Positions 44,116 through 54,500 of a stretch of 64,000 nucleotides of DNA are shown piece by piece. Below the pieces are notes generated by a model, which was given only the letters and a program-made list of their open reading frames with translations, was not told the DNA's origin and did not search any database. The stretch's first letter is position 1, and every line of letters begins with the position of its first letter. A program made the translations under genes and the position numbers. Source of the stretch: Antilocapra americana (Eukaryota; Chordata; Mammalia; Artiodactyla; Antilocapridae); contig ML664152.1 in assembly GCA_007570785.1 (NCBI GenBank), positions 65,072 through 129,071 of the forward strand, given 5' to 3'.

Positions 44116-46350
44116 TTCGAGGGATTTCAGGGGAGTTAGAGGCTGTACAAAGGTGTGTGAGGACATGCCAGGGCATGGGATTGAGTCAAGGGAATGCGTG
44201 GATGTGCTAGGATATGCAAGGGTGTGTGAGGGTCTGCAAGAGCATGCAAGGAAGGACATGCGAGTGTGCATGAGGACCTACAAAGGTGTATGAGAACATT
44301 CGAGATCATGCAAGGCCATGAGATTTCATGCAAGAACATGTGAGGGCTTGAGAGGGTGTGCGAGGGCTTGAGAGAGTGTGTTAGGGCATGTGAGGGCATG
44401 CAAGAACATGCAAGGTCATGCAAGGGTGTGCAAGAGCATGCAAGGGCATGTGAGAATGTGAGAAAGTGTGTGAGGATGTGCGAATACATGCTAGGACATG
44501 AGAGGGCATGTGAGGGTGTGTGAGGGCATGCGAGAGTGTATGAGGGCATGAGAGGGCATGTGAAGGTGTGCAAGGAACTGCACGAGTGTGCAGTGGTGTT
44601 TGAGGCATGCAAGGGCATTGGATGGACTCAAGGGCATGCAAGGGCATGCATAGGTGTGCAAGGATGTGTGAGGGTGTGAGAGGCCATGCAAGTATGTGCA
44701 AATGCATGGGAGGGAGTCAAGGGTGTACCTGCATGTGCAAGGGTGTGTAAGGATGTGCAAGTGTGTCGGGTGGCATGCAAGAGCATGCCAGGGTGTGCAA
44801 GGGCATCTGAGTGTGTGAAATTGTGTGTGAGAGCATGCAAGAGTGTGTGAGGTCATGCGAGGGCGTGCAAGGTTGTGCGAGGGCAAATGAGGCTTTGCGA
44901 GAGTGAGCAAGGGTGTGCGAGGCTGTGAGAGAGCATTTGAGAGGAGACAAAGGCGTGTGAGGGCGTGTGAAGGTGGGCATGGACGTGCAAGGCCATGCAA
45001 GGACATTCGAGGGCATGCAAGAGCCTGTGAGAATGTGAAAATTCATGTGACAGTGTGTGACAGCATTGAGAAGAGATGCAAGAGCATGCAAGGGTGTGTG
45101 AGAAGCTGTGAGGATGTGCAAGGACTTGTGAGGGCATGTGAGGGTGTGCGAGTGTGTGTGAGGACCTGTGAGGTCATACAGTGGCATGCAAGGCCATGTG
45201 AGGACCTGCGAGGATGTGTGAGAGCATACTAGGATGTGCAAGAGCATCCAAGGATGTGCAAGAGTGTGCAAGAACATGAAAGGGCATGTGAGGATGTGCA
45301 AAGACATGTGAGGACATGCGAGGATGTGCGAGGTTGTGTGGGGTCAAACACGGGTTTGTGAGAGAGTATGAGTGCATGCAAGGGTGTGAGAGAGTGTTTG
45401 AGACTGTGCAATGGTGTGCAAGAACAGGTGAGGACGTGTGACAACATGCAAGGATGTGCGATGGCAAATGGGTGTGTGTGAGAGCATGCAAGGTCATGTG
45501 AGGGTGTGCAGGGGTTTTGGAAAACTTGCGAGGGCATGCAGGGACATGCGAGGGCATGTGACTGTGTGCAAGGACCTGCAAGGGTGTGCAGTGGCATGTG
45601 AGGACTTGTGAGGGTGTTCAAGGGCATACAAGAGTGTGTGAGGGCATGCGAGGGTGTGCAGTGATGTGCAAGGCTGTGTGAGGGTATACAAGAGCATATG
45701 AGGGCATGTGAGAGTGTCTGAAGACTTGAAAGAGCATCTGAAGACGTGCAAGGGTGTTTGAGAGCATGTGAGGGCATGCAAGGATGTTCAAGGGCATACA
45801 AGAATGTGTGAGGACATGCAAGATCGTGCAAGGGTGAACGAGGGTTTGAGAGGGCGGGCAAGTGTAGCCCAGGGTGTGAGAGAGCGTTCAAGAGTGTGCA
45901 ATGGCATGTGAGAACTGGTGAGGACATATGAGGATGTGAGAGAACAAGTGAGGTCATGCGAGGGCATACTAGGGTGTGCAAGAGCATCCAAGTGTGCATG
46001 CAGGAGTGTGATGGTGTGTGATGGCATGCTAGGATATGTGAGGTAGTGTGAGAGTGTGAGAGAACTTTTGATGGTGTGCAAGGATGTGCAAAGGTGTATG
46101 AGACCATGTAAGGGCATGAGTTGGCATGCTAGAGCATTTGAGTGCATGCAAGAGAGTGCAACGGCATGAGCTGGCATGCCAAGGTGTGTGAGGGCGAGGG
46201 CATGCTTGAGTGTGTGAGGCCATGGGAAGAAGCTCAGGAGAATGCAAGGGCCTGTGATGGCATTCAAGATCAATCGAGGGCATGCAAAATCATGCAAGGG
46301 TGTGTGATGGTGTGAGAGGTGTGTGAAGAAGTGAGAGAACTTGTGAGAGG
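44116..46350 (+). repeat. 10-bp tandem array (unit GYRAGGGYRT), about 220 copies
   Basis: Consecutive decamers such as GCAAGGGTGT, GCAAGAGCAT, GTGAGGATGT and GTGAGGGCAT fill the interval with only occasional length slips. The unit alternates GCATGC and GTGTGC type cores, rich in alternating purine-pyrimidine steps. Because 10 is not a multiple of 3, the minus strand repeats in all three frames every 30 bases, reading MPLHALACPC-like decapeptides. Frames stay open for up to 292 codons (45,229-46,107 minus) without any sign of a gene. Confidence 0.93.
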
Positions 46351-47570
46351 ACTTATGTTTAATTGTGATGTGTGGGTGTGCTCCTCTAGTGGCAGTATTC
46401 AGCCCGTTTAATGTTTAGTTGCAGTAGGGTTCTCCTCTCTAGTTGCAGTGTGGGGATCCTCTTATTATGCTCCAAATGGGGGCTTCTCTCTAGTGGTGGG
46501 GGCCTTTTCTTTGGTTGTGGTGTGCAGGTTCCTCTCTAGTTGTGTGGAAGTGCTCCTTTCTAGTTGTGACAGGGGTCTCTAAACTAGCTGCATGGTGCAC
46601 AGAGTTCTCAACTTGTGACTGGGGCTCCTCTCCAGTTGTAGGGGGAGACACCTCTCGAGTTACTTCAGGGGGCACCTCTAGATTTTGGAGGGAAGCTCAT
46701 CTATAATTGTGGTGGGGGACTCCTCTGGCTGTGGCTTGATGCCTGCTTTATAGTTGTGATGTGCTATTGAGCTGCTCTTAAGTTTCAGTGGGTGGCTCCT
46801 CTTGAGGTGTGGTGGTGGACTCTCTATAGCTGCAATATGGGGGCCTCTTTCTAGTTGCAGTGCACAGGCTCCTCTCTAGTTGTGATGAGGTGCTCTTCTT
46901 TAGTTTGGATATCTGAGGGAACTCCTCTCTAACTGCGATGTGGAGGGGGCGTCCTCTCTAGTTGTGGTGGTGGGGGCTGGTCTCTATTTGGAGAGGATGT
47001 GCTCCTCTCTAGATGTGACATCTGGAGGGCTCCTCTCAAACTGTGGTCAGTGGCTTTTCTCAAGTAGAGGCAGAGTCCTCTTCTTGAGTTATGGCAGTGG
47101 ACTTGGGACTCCTCTCGAGGTGCAGTGGTTCCTCCTCTTGGGTTGTGATGGGAGGCTCTTCAAGGGGTACTCTCCTCTTTTGGCACTCGATTTTCCTCAC
47201 AAATTTTAGTGTGGTTGTTCCTTTCTACTTGTGAGAACTTCCTCTTGAGATATTTCAGGGGGCTCATCTCTATCTGAGGCAGAGAAGCACCTTACTATGT
47301 GTGATGTCTTGATGGATTCCTCTCTACTTGTGTAGGGTGAAACCTGGCCAGTTTTGGTAGGGGGCTCCTTTGAAATTGTTGCATGTGGATTTTCTCAGCA
47401 AAGGACTCAAATGTTCCTCTCTAATTGTGTTTGGCAGTGGTGTTCTTCAATCATTGCAGTATGAAGGGCACACTTCTCCAGATGTGGTGTGCAGACTCCT
47501 CTCTACCTGTGGCATGTGGTCAACACACTAGCTGTGGCCAGGGCCACTCTCTAGTTGCACTGTACTAGAG
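46348..47570 (-). repeat. Satellite array 2, inverted arm
   Basis: The reverse complement aligns collinearly with 52,857-53,900 and 57,417-58,300: CTAGTACAGTGCAACTAG, then TAGTGTGTTGACCA, GAACACCACTGCC, AAAACTGG-CAGGTTT and GACATCACA, then a CACTGGCCACAGT segment. The unit motif is GAGAGGAG within CAACTAGAGAGGAG (seen here as CTCCTCTCTAGTTG). The block therefore lies in opposite orientation to the rest of array 2. Confidence 0.88.
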
Positions 47571-47724
47571 GAACCCCCTGCTTCATCTTGAAAGGATCTG
47601 CTGCCTCCCTTTAGAGGAGCCCGGAGCCCCACAGCAAATTGATATGTGCTTCCTGAGAAACAGAGAGGAGCCCACCACCACAAGTACAGAGATGCCCCCA
47701 CCATAACTCGAGACCCATGAATAC
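47571..47724 (+). repeat. Satellite array 2, plus-orientation remnant left of BovB
   Basis: After the inversion junction the plus strand reads ATCTTGAAAGGATCTGCTGC and then CCACCACAAGTACAGAGATG, which matches 58,289-58,308, followed by CCCCCACCATAACTCGA, which matches 58,309 onward. Confidence 0.82.
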
Positions 47725-48932
47725 CTATCTTGGCATATGTTGCCAATTTGATCTCTGGTTCTTCTGCCTTTTCTAAAACCAGCTTGAACATCTGGAAATT
47801 CACAGTTCATGTATTGCTGAAGCCTGGTTTGGAGAATTTTGAGCATTACTTTACTAGCGTGTGAAATGACTGCAATTGTGCAGCAGTTTGAGCATTCTTT
47901 GGTATTGCCTTTCTTTGGGAAAGGAATATAAACTGATCTTTTCCAGTCCTGTGGCCATTGCTGAGTTTTCCAAATTTGCTGGCATATTGAGTGCAGCACT
48001 TTCACAGCATCATCTTTTAGGGTTTCAATTAGCTCAACTGGAATTCCATCACCTCCACTAGCTTTGTTTGTAGTGATGCTTTCTAAGGCCCACTTGACTT
48101 CACCTTCCAGGATGTCTGGCTCTAGCTGAGTGTGAGTGATCACACCATCGTGATTATCTGAGTCGTGAAGATCTTTTTTGTACAGTTCTGTGTATTCTTG
48201 CCACCTCTTCTTAATATTTTCTGCTTCTGTTACGTCCATACCATTTCTGTCCTTTATCAAGCCCATCTTTGCATAAAATGTTCCCTTGGTAGCTCTAATT
48301 TTCTTGAAGAGATCTCTAGTCTTTCCCATTCTGTTGTTTTCCCCTATTTCTTTGCACTGATCACTAAGGAAGGCTTTCTTATCTCTCCTGCCTATTCTTT
48401 GGAATTCTGCATACAGATGAGAATATCTTTCCTTTTTTCCTTTGCTTTTCACTTCTCTTCTTTTCACAGCTATTTGTAAGGCCTCCTAAGACAGCCATTT
48501 TGCTTTTTTACATTTCTTTTTCTTGGGGATGGTCTTAATCCCTGTCTCCTGTACAATAGCACGAACATCCATCTATAGATCATCAGGCACTCTGTCTATC
48601 AGATCTAGTCCCTTAAATCTATTTCTCACTTCCACTGTATAATTACAAGGAATTTGATTTAGGTCATACCTGAATGGTCTAATGGTTTTCCCTACTTTCT
48701 TTATTTTCAGTCTGAATTTGGCAATAGGAGTTCATGATCCAAGCCACAGTCACCTCCCAATCTTATTTTTGCTGACTGTATAGAACTTCTCCATCTTTGG
48801 GGGCAGTGGTTGGGAGGAGCTACCCCAGGCTGGAGGTCAGGGGCAGCGGTTGGGAATACCTATCCCCGGCTGGTGGTCAGGGGTGGCAGTTGGGAGGACC
48901 TGTCTTGGACCAGTGATCAGAGCAGCGGTTGG
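47725..48932 (-). mobile_element. BovB LINE fragment (5' and RT N-terminal part), minus strand, inserted in satellite
   Basis: The minus frame 47,583-48,467 carries the BovB ORF: MKRREVKSKGKKERYSHLYA, MGKTRDLFKKIRATKGTFYA, NHDGVITHTQLEPDILEGEV, KWALESITTNKASGGDGIPV, HSICQQIWKTQQWPQDWKRS and VQAGFRKGRRTRDQIGNIC. That is the linker plus the first RT motifs. It then leaves BovB sequence, so the polymerase core and 3' end are missing. Upstream (48,470-48,800) is more BovB coding sequence with stops. A degenerate 40-bp repeat of about 3.3 copies (48,809-48,931, GGTTGGGAGGA-type) is probably BovB-internal. The ORF is not functional. Confidence 0.9.
48809..48931 (+). repeat. 40-bp tandem repeat at the BovB-satellite border, about 3.3 copies
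   Basis: Units begin GGCAGTGGTTGGGAGGAGCT, GGCAGCGGTTGGGAATACCT, GGTGGCAGTTGGGAGGACCT and AGCAGCGGTTGG. GC-rich compared with the surrounding satellite. Confidence 0.8.
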
Positions 48933-50924
48933 AAGGGCCACAACTAGAGAGGAGCCCATACATCACAACTAGAGAGAAGCCCCCCATAAAAAGACAGGGG
49001 TCCCTGGAAATCATCTTAGAGAGGAGCCTGCCAGCATAATAGACAAGCCTCCCACCACAACTCCAGAGGAGCCTGCATTCCTCATGTGGAGAGGAGCCCC
49101 ATACACACTGTAACTATAGAGGAAGACCCCACCCAACACAACTAGAGAGGAGCTCCCTCACCACAACTGGAGAGTTAATCACCCATCACAACCAGAGAGC
49201 ATCACCCCACCAAAATCAGTGAAGAACCCCTAGAGCTAAAAGTAGAGAAGACCCCTCACCGTGGAGCCCCCCACATGACAAATGTGAGAGGAGGCACAAC
49301 CACAACTCAAGAGGAGGCCTGAGTACTCTGTGGCAACTGTAGAGAAGTCCTCCAAAGCAGTTTGAGAGAAACCACATTCTGCAATGAGAGAGGAGCCCTC
49401 TGGACATCACATCTGGAGAGGAGCCTATCACTGCAAATGGAGACAAGCCCCACACCACAACTAGATAGGAGACCCCCTTCACATCCCAATGAGAGAGGAA
49501 TCACCTCAGACATCACAACTAAAGAAGAACACCTCACCACAAGAGAGGAGCCTACAAACTGCAAGTAGAAAGATACCCCATATTACAGCTATAGAGGTGC
49601 CCACCACCACACCTAGAGAGAAGCTGCCCACTGAAACTTAAGAGGAGCTTGCCAGTACACCACAACTAGAAAGGAGGCAACACACCACAGCTAGAGAGGA
49701 GTCCCCCACCACAATTACATATGAGCCCCCCACCACAACTCGAGAGGTGCCACCTGCAGCAACTAGAGAAGTACCTCCTGCTATAACTAGAGAGGAGCCC
49801 CAGCCACAAATTGAAAGCCTCTTGCACCCTGAAACTAGCTTAGAGCAACTAGAAAGGATCACCCCTCCACAATTAGAGAGGAGCCTGCACACCACAATCA
49901 GAGAAAAGGCCCCCACAACTAGAGAGGATCTTCCACTCGGATCATAATAAGAGGAGCCCTGCAACACAACTAGAGAAGCGATCCTCACTGCAAATAGACA
50001 CTAGGCCCTCTGAACATTGCCACTAGAGAGGAGTACACCCACACATCACAATTAAACACAAGAACCCTGCCATGAGTAGAGAAGAGGCCAACATGCCACA
50101 ACTAAAGAGGATGCTCCCTGACACAACTAGATGGTATCCTCCTTCACATCACCACTGAAGAATCCGCCCCTTCCCATCACAAGAACAGAGGAGCCACACC
50201 CACCACAATTTCAGAGGAGCAGTCTACCTCAACTAGAGAGGAACCTTTATGCCACAACTAAAGAGGATCCCCCCCCCCGCCACCGCCACAACTAGAGAGG
50301 CGTCTACAAACCACAATTAGAGAGGAGCTTGCACAACACAACTAGAGAGAGTCTAACCCATCACAACTACAGAGTTGACCCCAACCACAATGATAGAGAA
50401 GTCCCATGCCAAAGCTAGTGAGTAGCCACCCACACATTGCAACAAGACAGGAGCAACCCTGCACGTCTCTGCTAGAAATGAGTCACCCCAAGACAATTTG
50501 AGAGGAGGCCTGACCACAACTAAGGAGGAACCATGAGTACCCCACCTCAACTCAAGGGGAACATCAAGTTCCCTGCCACAGTTTAAGTGGAACCCTGAAT
50601 CCTGCACTGCAACTCGAGAGGAACCCTGAGGTCCCTCCACAGCCAGAGAGGGTCTCTGAGTCCCCTGCTGCAACTTAAGAGCAACCCCAAGTGTCCTAAC
50701 CCAAGTTGAAATGAACCCCAAGTTCCCAGCCACAACTCAAGTGGAGCCCCAAGTACCCTGTGGCAACTCGAGAGGAACCCGAGTTCCCTCCTACAACTCA
50801 AAAGGAACCCCGAGTTCCCCATTGCAGCTTGAAATGAGAGAGAACACCCTTCCCACAGAGAACTCCCAGAGTAAGCACCACTGCAACTAGAGAGGAGGCC
50901 TGGGTCCCCTCCTGATCTTGAGAG
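48933..50924 (+). repeat. Satellite array 2, plus arm, part 1
   Basis: 24-25-bp units of the ACTAGAGAGGAGCCCCCCAC type dominate 48,933-50,500. 31-bp units with GAGGAACCCCGAGTTCCCC dominate 50,510-50,830. The start (48,933-49,140) is collinear with 58,391-58,620. The stretch 49,600-49,960 is collinear with 53,850-54,220 (shared GGATCATAATAAG at 49,937 and 54,198). Confidence 0.9.
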
Positions 50925-51526
50925 TGTCGGGACCAGCCCAACAAGGAACTGACCTGAGGGAGCAGTGCCTCAGAAGAATAAGGAAAAATAAGATTCAGAA
51001 ATAAAGTGGAGATCAAGGGGTTGATGCCATTCACAGGCAAAAGCTCAGATCCTAATCCTGCATGCCTTTTATTGTTAACATCTACTTTCTTGTTCATGCT
51101 CTGGAGATATCTAGATATCTCAGATCTAGAGAGATTGTTCTTTATAATCTCAGATCAGGGATAAAGATATACAGTGTACAGTCCTCAGTGTAAAACCTTC
51201 AGGCCTTTCATGACTTTGTTTAGCCCTTCAGCTAGTGATGCCCTTTCTCAGCAACTTCCTCAAGGCTCTGGTTATGGAAACAGTCACTAATGGTTTTCCA
51301 TCAGTCACATCAGTACTTCAACATCTTGTTTTCAAGATGTCTTTCCATGATGTACTTTTTACTGCTCCCAGCCCTTCGCCTGGGGTTGATGAGAAAGTCA
51401 TTCTTATTTTTCAAAGAAGCCCTGTTAATTACAGTACAGGCCTGAAGAAGCCCTATTAATTATAGTACAGGCCTGAAGAAGCCCTGTTAATTATAGTGCA
51501 GGACTGTGCATAGCATATTCCCTACA
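50925..51526 (-). mobile_element. Solo endogenous retroviral LTR (bovine ERVK-like), probable minus orientation
   Basis: A 602-bp non-satellite block starting TGTCGGGACCAGCCC and ending CATATTCCCTACA, with the TG...CA ends of an LTR. GAGAG precedes (50,920-50,924) and follows (51,527-51,531), compatible with a 5-6-bp target duplication, though GAGAG is common in the satellite. On the minus strand AATAAA (near 51,070) lies in the expected R region and the element ends in CCCGACA, suggesting minus orientation. A 31-bp direct repeat occurs three times at 51,415-51,505. No gag, pol or env sequence is present, so it cannot encode anything. Confidence 0.72.
51415..51505 (+). repeat. 31-bp direct repeat, three copies, inside the LTR
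   Basis: AGAAGCCCTGTTAATTACAG, AGAAGCCCTATTAATTATAG and AGAAGCCCTGTTAATTATAG begin the copies at 51,415, 51,446 and 51,477, each continuing with an ACAGGCCTGA-like part. In a minus-oriented LTR this lies in U3, where enhancer duplications are common. Confidence 0.95.
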
Positions 51527-54500
51527 GAGAGGGAGCCTGTACCAAAACTCAAGAGAAGCCCTTGGCCACAATGAGAGAGGAACCCACACACCAAAACTGA
51601 AGAGTGTCCCACACCACAATTAGAGAAGACCCCCTGGACATCACACCTAGAGAGGGTCCCCTCCACCACAATTAGAGACGAGCCCCCTGCTGTAAGATGA
51701 GTAGATACCTAAACCACCATCAGAGAGGAGCAACTTCACGACAACTAGAGAGTAGACTCCACACCACAACAAGAGAGGAGCCCACTGAACATTGCCACTT
51801 GAATAGAGCATTCCCACATATCACAATTAGACAGAAGCCTCCTGCCACAACTAGAGAAGAGGCCCTCACGCCACAAGTAAAGAGGAGGGACCATGCAAAA
51901 TTAGAGAGTAGGCTCACACATCTCACCTGAAAATTGTGCCTGTGGATATCACTACCAGAGAGGAAACCTCCACCTCAATTTAAGTTCCACTGCAACTTTA
52001 GAGGTGCCCCCCGAACACCACAACTAGAGAGGAGCCCACCTGACACAACTAAGTGTTGACTACTCACACCAACTAGAGTGGAGTCCAATGCCACAGGTAG
52101 TGTAGTCACCCACACATCACAGCTAAACAGAAGCCAGCCTGCACATTACTACTAGAAAGGAGCCACCCCACCACAACTCAAGTAGAGGCCCCACCTCAAC
52201 TCAAGAGGAACACCAAGACCCTGCCACAACTCAAGAGGAGTCATCCATGGCAACTTAAATAGAACTCCGAATTGCATGCTATACTTGAGAGGAACACTGA
52301 GTACCTGCTGCCACTTAAGAGGAACCCTACATTCCTCGCCACAACTCAAAAGGACCCCAAGCCCCCTGCTGCAACTCAAGAAGAGACACCATCAGAATTC
52401 GAGAGGAGCTGAGTTCCCTGCCTCAACTCCAAGGAGTTCTCAAGGCAAATCAAGATAAGACCTAAGCACAAGAGGGGAGCACGGTGACACCACAAGAAAG
52501 AATCCCAGGCACACATCACAACAAGAGAGGAACACCCACATCACAAATAGAGAAGTGCAGCTCCCCACAACTTTAAGGGAGCCCACACACCACATCTGGA
52601 AAAAAGTCCCACTACATGTTTGTAACCATTGAGGAAAACCCCTGCCTGATGCAACTAGAGAGTAGACACCACTGCAACTAGAGATTTGACTACCCACCAC
52701 AACTAGAGGGTTGAACCGAATTCAACAAGAGAGGAGCATTCTGGATAAAACTAGATTGGAAACCCCACCACAACTAGAGAGTAGCCCCTTGCCCACAGCA
52801 ACTAGAGTAATGACTGCAACAACTCCAAAGAGTCACCACACCGCAACTAGAGAGAAACCCCTAGTACAGTGCAACTAGAGAGAGCTCCTGGCCACAACTA
52901 GTGTGTTGACCATGCACCACAAGGAGAGAAGAGCCTGCACACTTGCATCTGGAGAAGAGTCCCCCGCATACCACACTGACTGAGGAACAACACTGCCCAA
53001 TGCAACTAGAGAGGAAGCACCGTGTCCTTTGCTTAAACACAAGAGGAGACACTGGGAACAGTGGCAGAGGAGCCCCTCAGCAAAACTGGAGAGGTTTCCT
53101 CATCTGAAAGTAGAGAGAAGTCCACCAAGACATCATAAATAGAGAGGAATCCTTTTGCTGAAAATAGAGGTGATCTCCCTGAAGTAACTTGAGAGGAGGC
53201 CCTCACAATTAGAAAGGGGCAACCAAGCAACCACACTAAAATTTTTGAGGAATACCTAGTTCCAAAACAAGAGAAGACTCCCCCCCAACTGAGCCCCAGT
53301 CACAACCTAAGAGGAGGGACCACTGAAACTCGAGAGGTGTCACAAGTCCACTGCCACAACTCAAGAGGACTCTGCTACTCGAGAGAAGCCACTGGCCACA
53401 ATGTGAGAGAATGCCTCTACACATCATACCTAGAGAGGAGTCCCTCTGCAGCAATTATAGATAAGCCCCCTCACCACAAGAAAGGAGGCCCTGTACGTTG
53501 CAATGAGAGAGGCCTCCCCTCAGATATTGCAACTAAGGAGCCCATCATCATAACTAGAAAGGAGCATGCACACCACAACTAGAGAGTAGTCCACCAGAAC
53601 ATCACAACTAGAAAGAAGCAGCCACACTGCAGCTGTATATAAACCCCCCACCACAACTAGAGATGAACCCCCACTGATATTTGAGAGGAGCTCACCAGCA
53701 CACCTCAACTAAAAAGAAACTCCCATGCTACAGGTAGAGAGGAGTCCCCAACCACAACTAGAGAGGAGCCCTCCATTGAAACTTGAGAGAAGCCTGCACT
53801 CCACAACTTTCTTTCTAGAGGCCCCTATCTTACAACTATAGAGGAATCCACCACCACACCTAGAGAGGAGCTGCCCACTGAAACTTAAGAGGAGCTCATC
53901 AGCACACCAGAACTTGAAATGAGGCACCATGCCATAGCTAGAGAGGAGTCATCCACCACAATTAGAGATAAGCACCACACCAAAGTTCAAGAGGTGCCCC
54001 CTACAGCCACTTGAGAGCTGCCTTATGCTACAACTAGAGAGGAGTGTCAGCCACATGTTGAGAGCCCCATACACCCTGCAACTAGCTTGCACTCCCCTGC
54101 CACAACTAGGAAGGAGCAGCCCTGCACAACTAGAGAGGAGCCTGCACACCACAACTAGAGAAAAGGTCCCCATAACTAGAGAGGAGCTCCCATTTGGATC
54201 ATAATAAGAAAGGAGCCCCACACCACAACTAGTGGGAGAATCCCACCTCAACTAGAGATTAGCCCCGCTGAACATCGCCACTAGAGAGGTGCACAGCCAC
54301 ATGTCACAATTAAACATAAGCCCCCTGACATGAGCAGAGAGGAGCCCAAGACACCACAACTAAAGAGGACGCCCCCTGCCATAACTAGAGAATATCCTTC
54401 TTCACATCATAACTGGAAAAAGCACTGGTTCACATCCCACGAGAGAGGATCCACCCCCACCACAATCCAAGAGGAGAACTCTACTGTAACTATAGAGGAA

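Noticed and set aside
45229..46107. 292-codon Ala/His/Pro-rich protein and its overlapping neighbours on the minus strand
   Set aside because: The frames follow from a 10-bp tandem repeat that repeats in every frame. No start context, splice pattern or family resemblance.
47583..48467. 294-codon minus-strand reverse transcriptase gene
   Set aside because: BovB fragment whose last residues before the stop are already satellite. The polymerase core and 3' end are absent.
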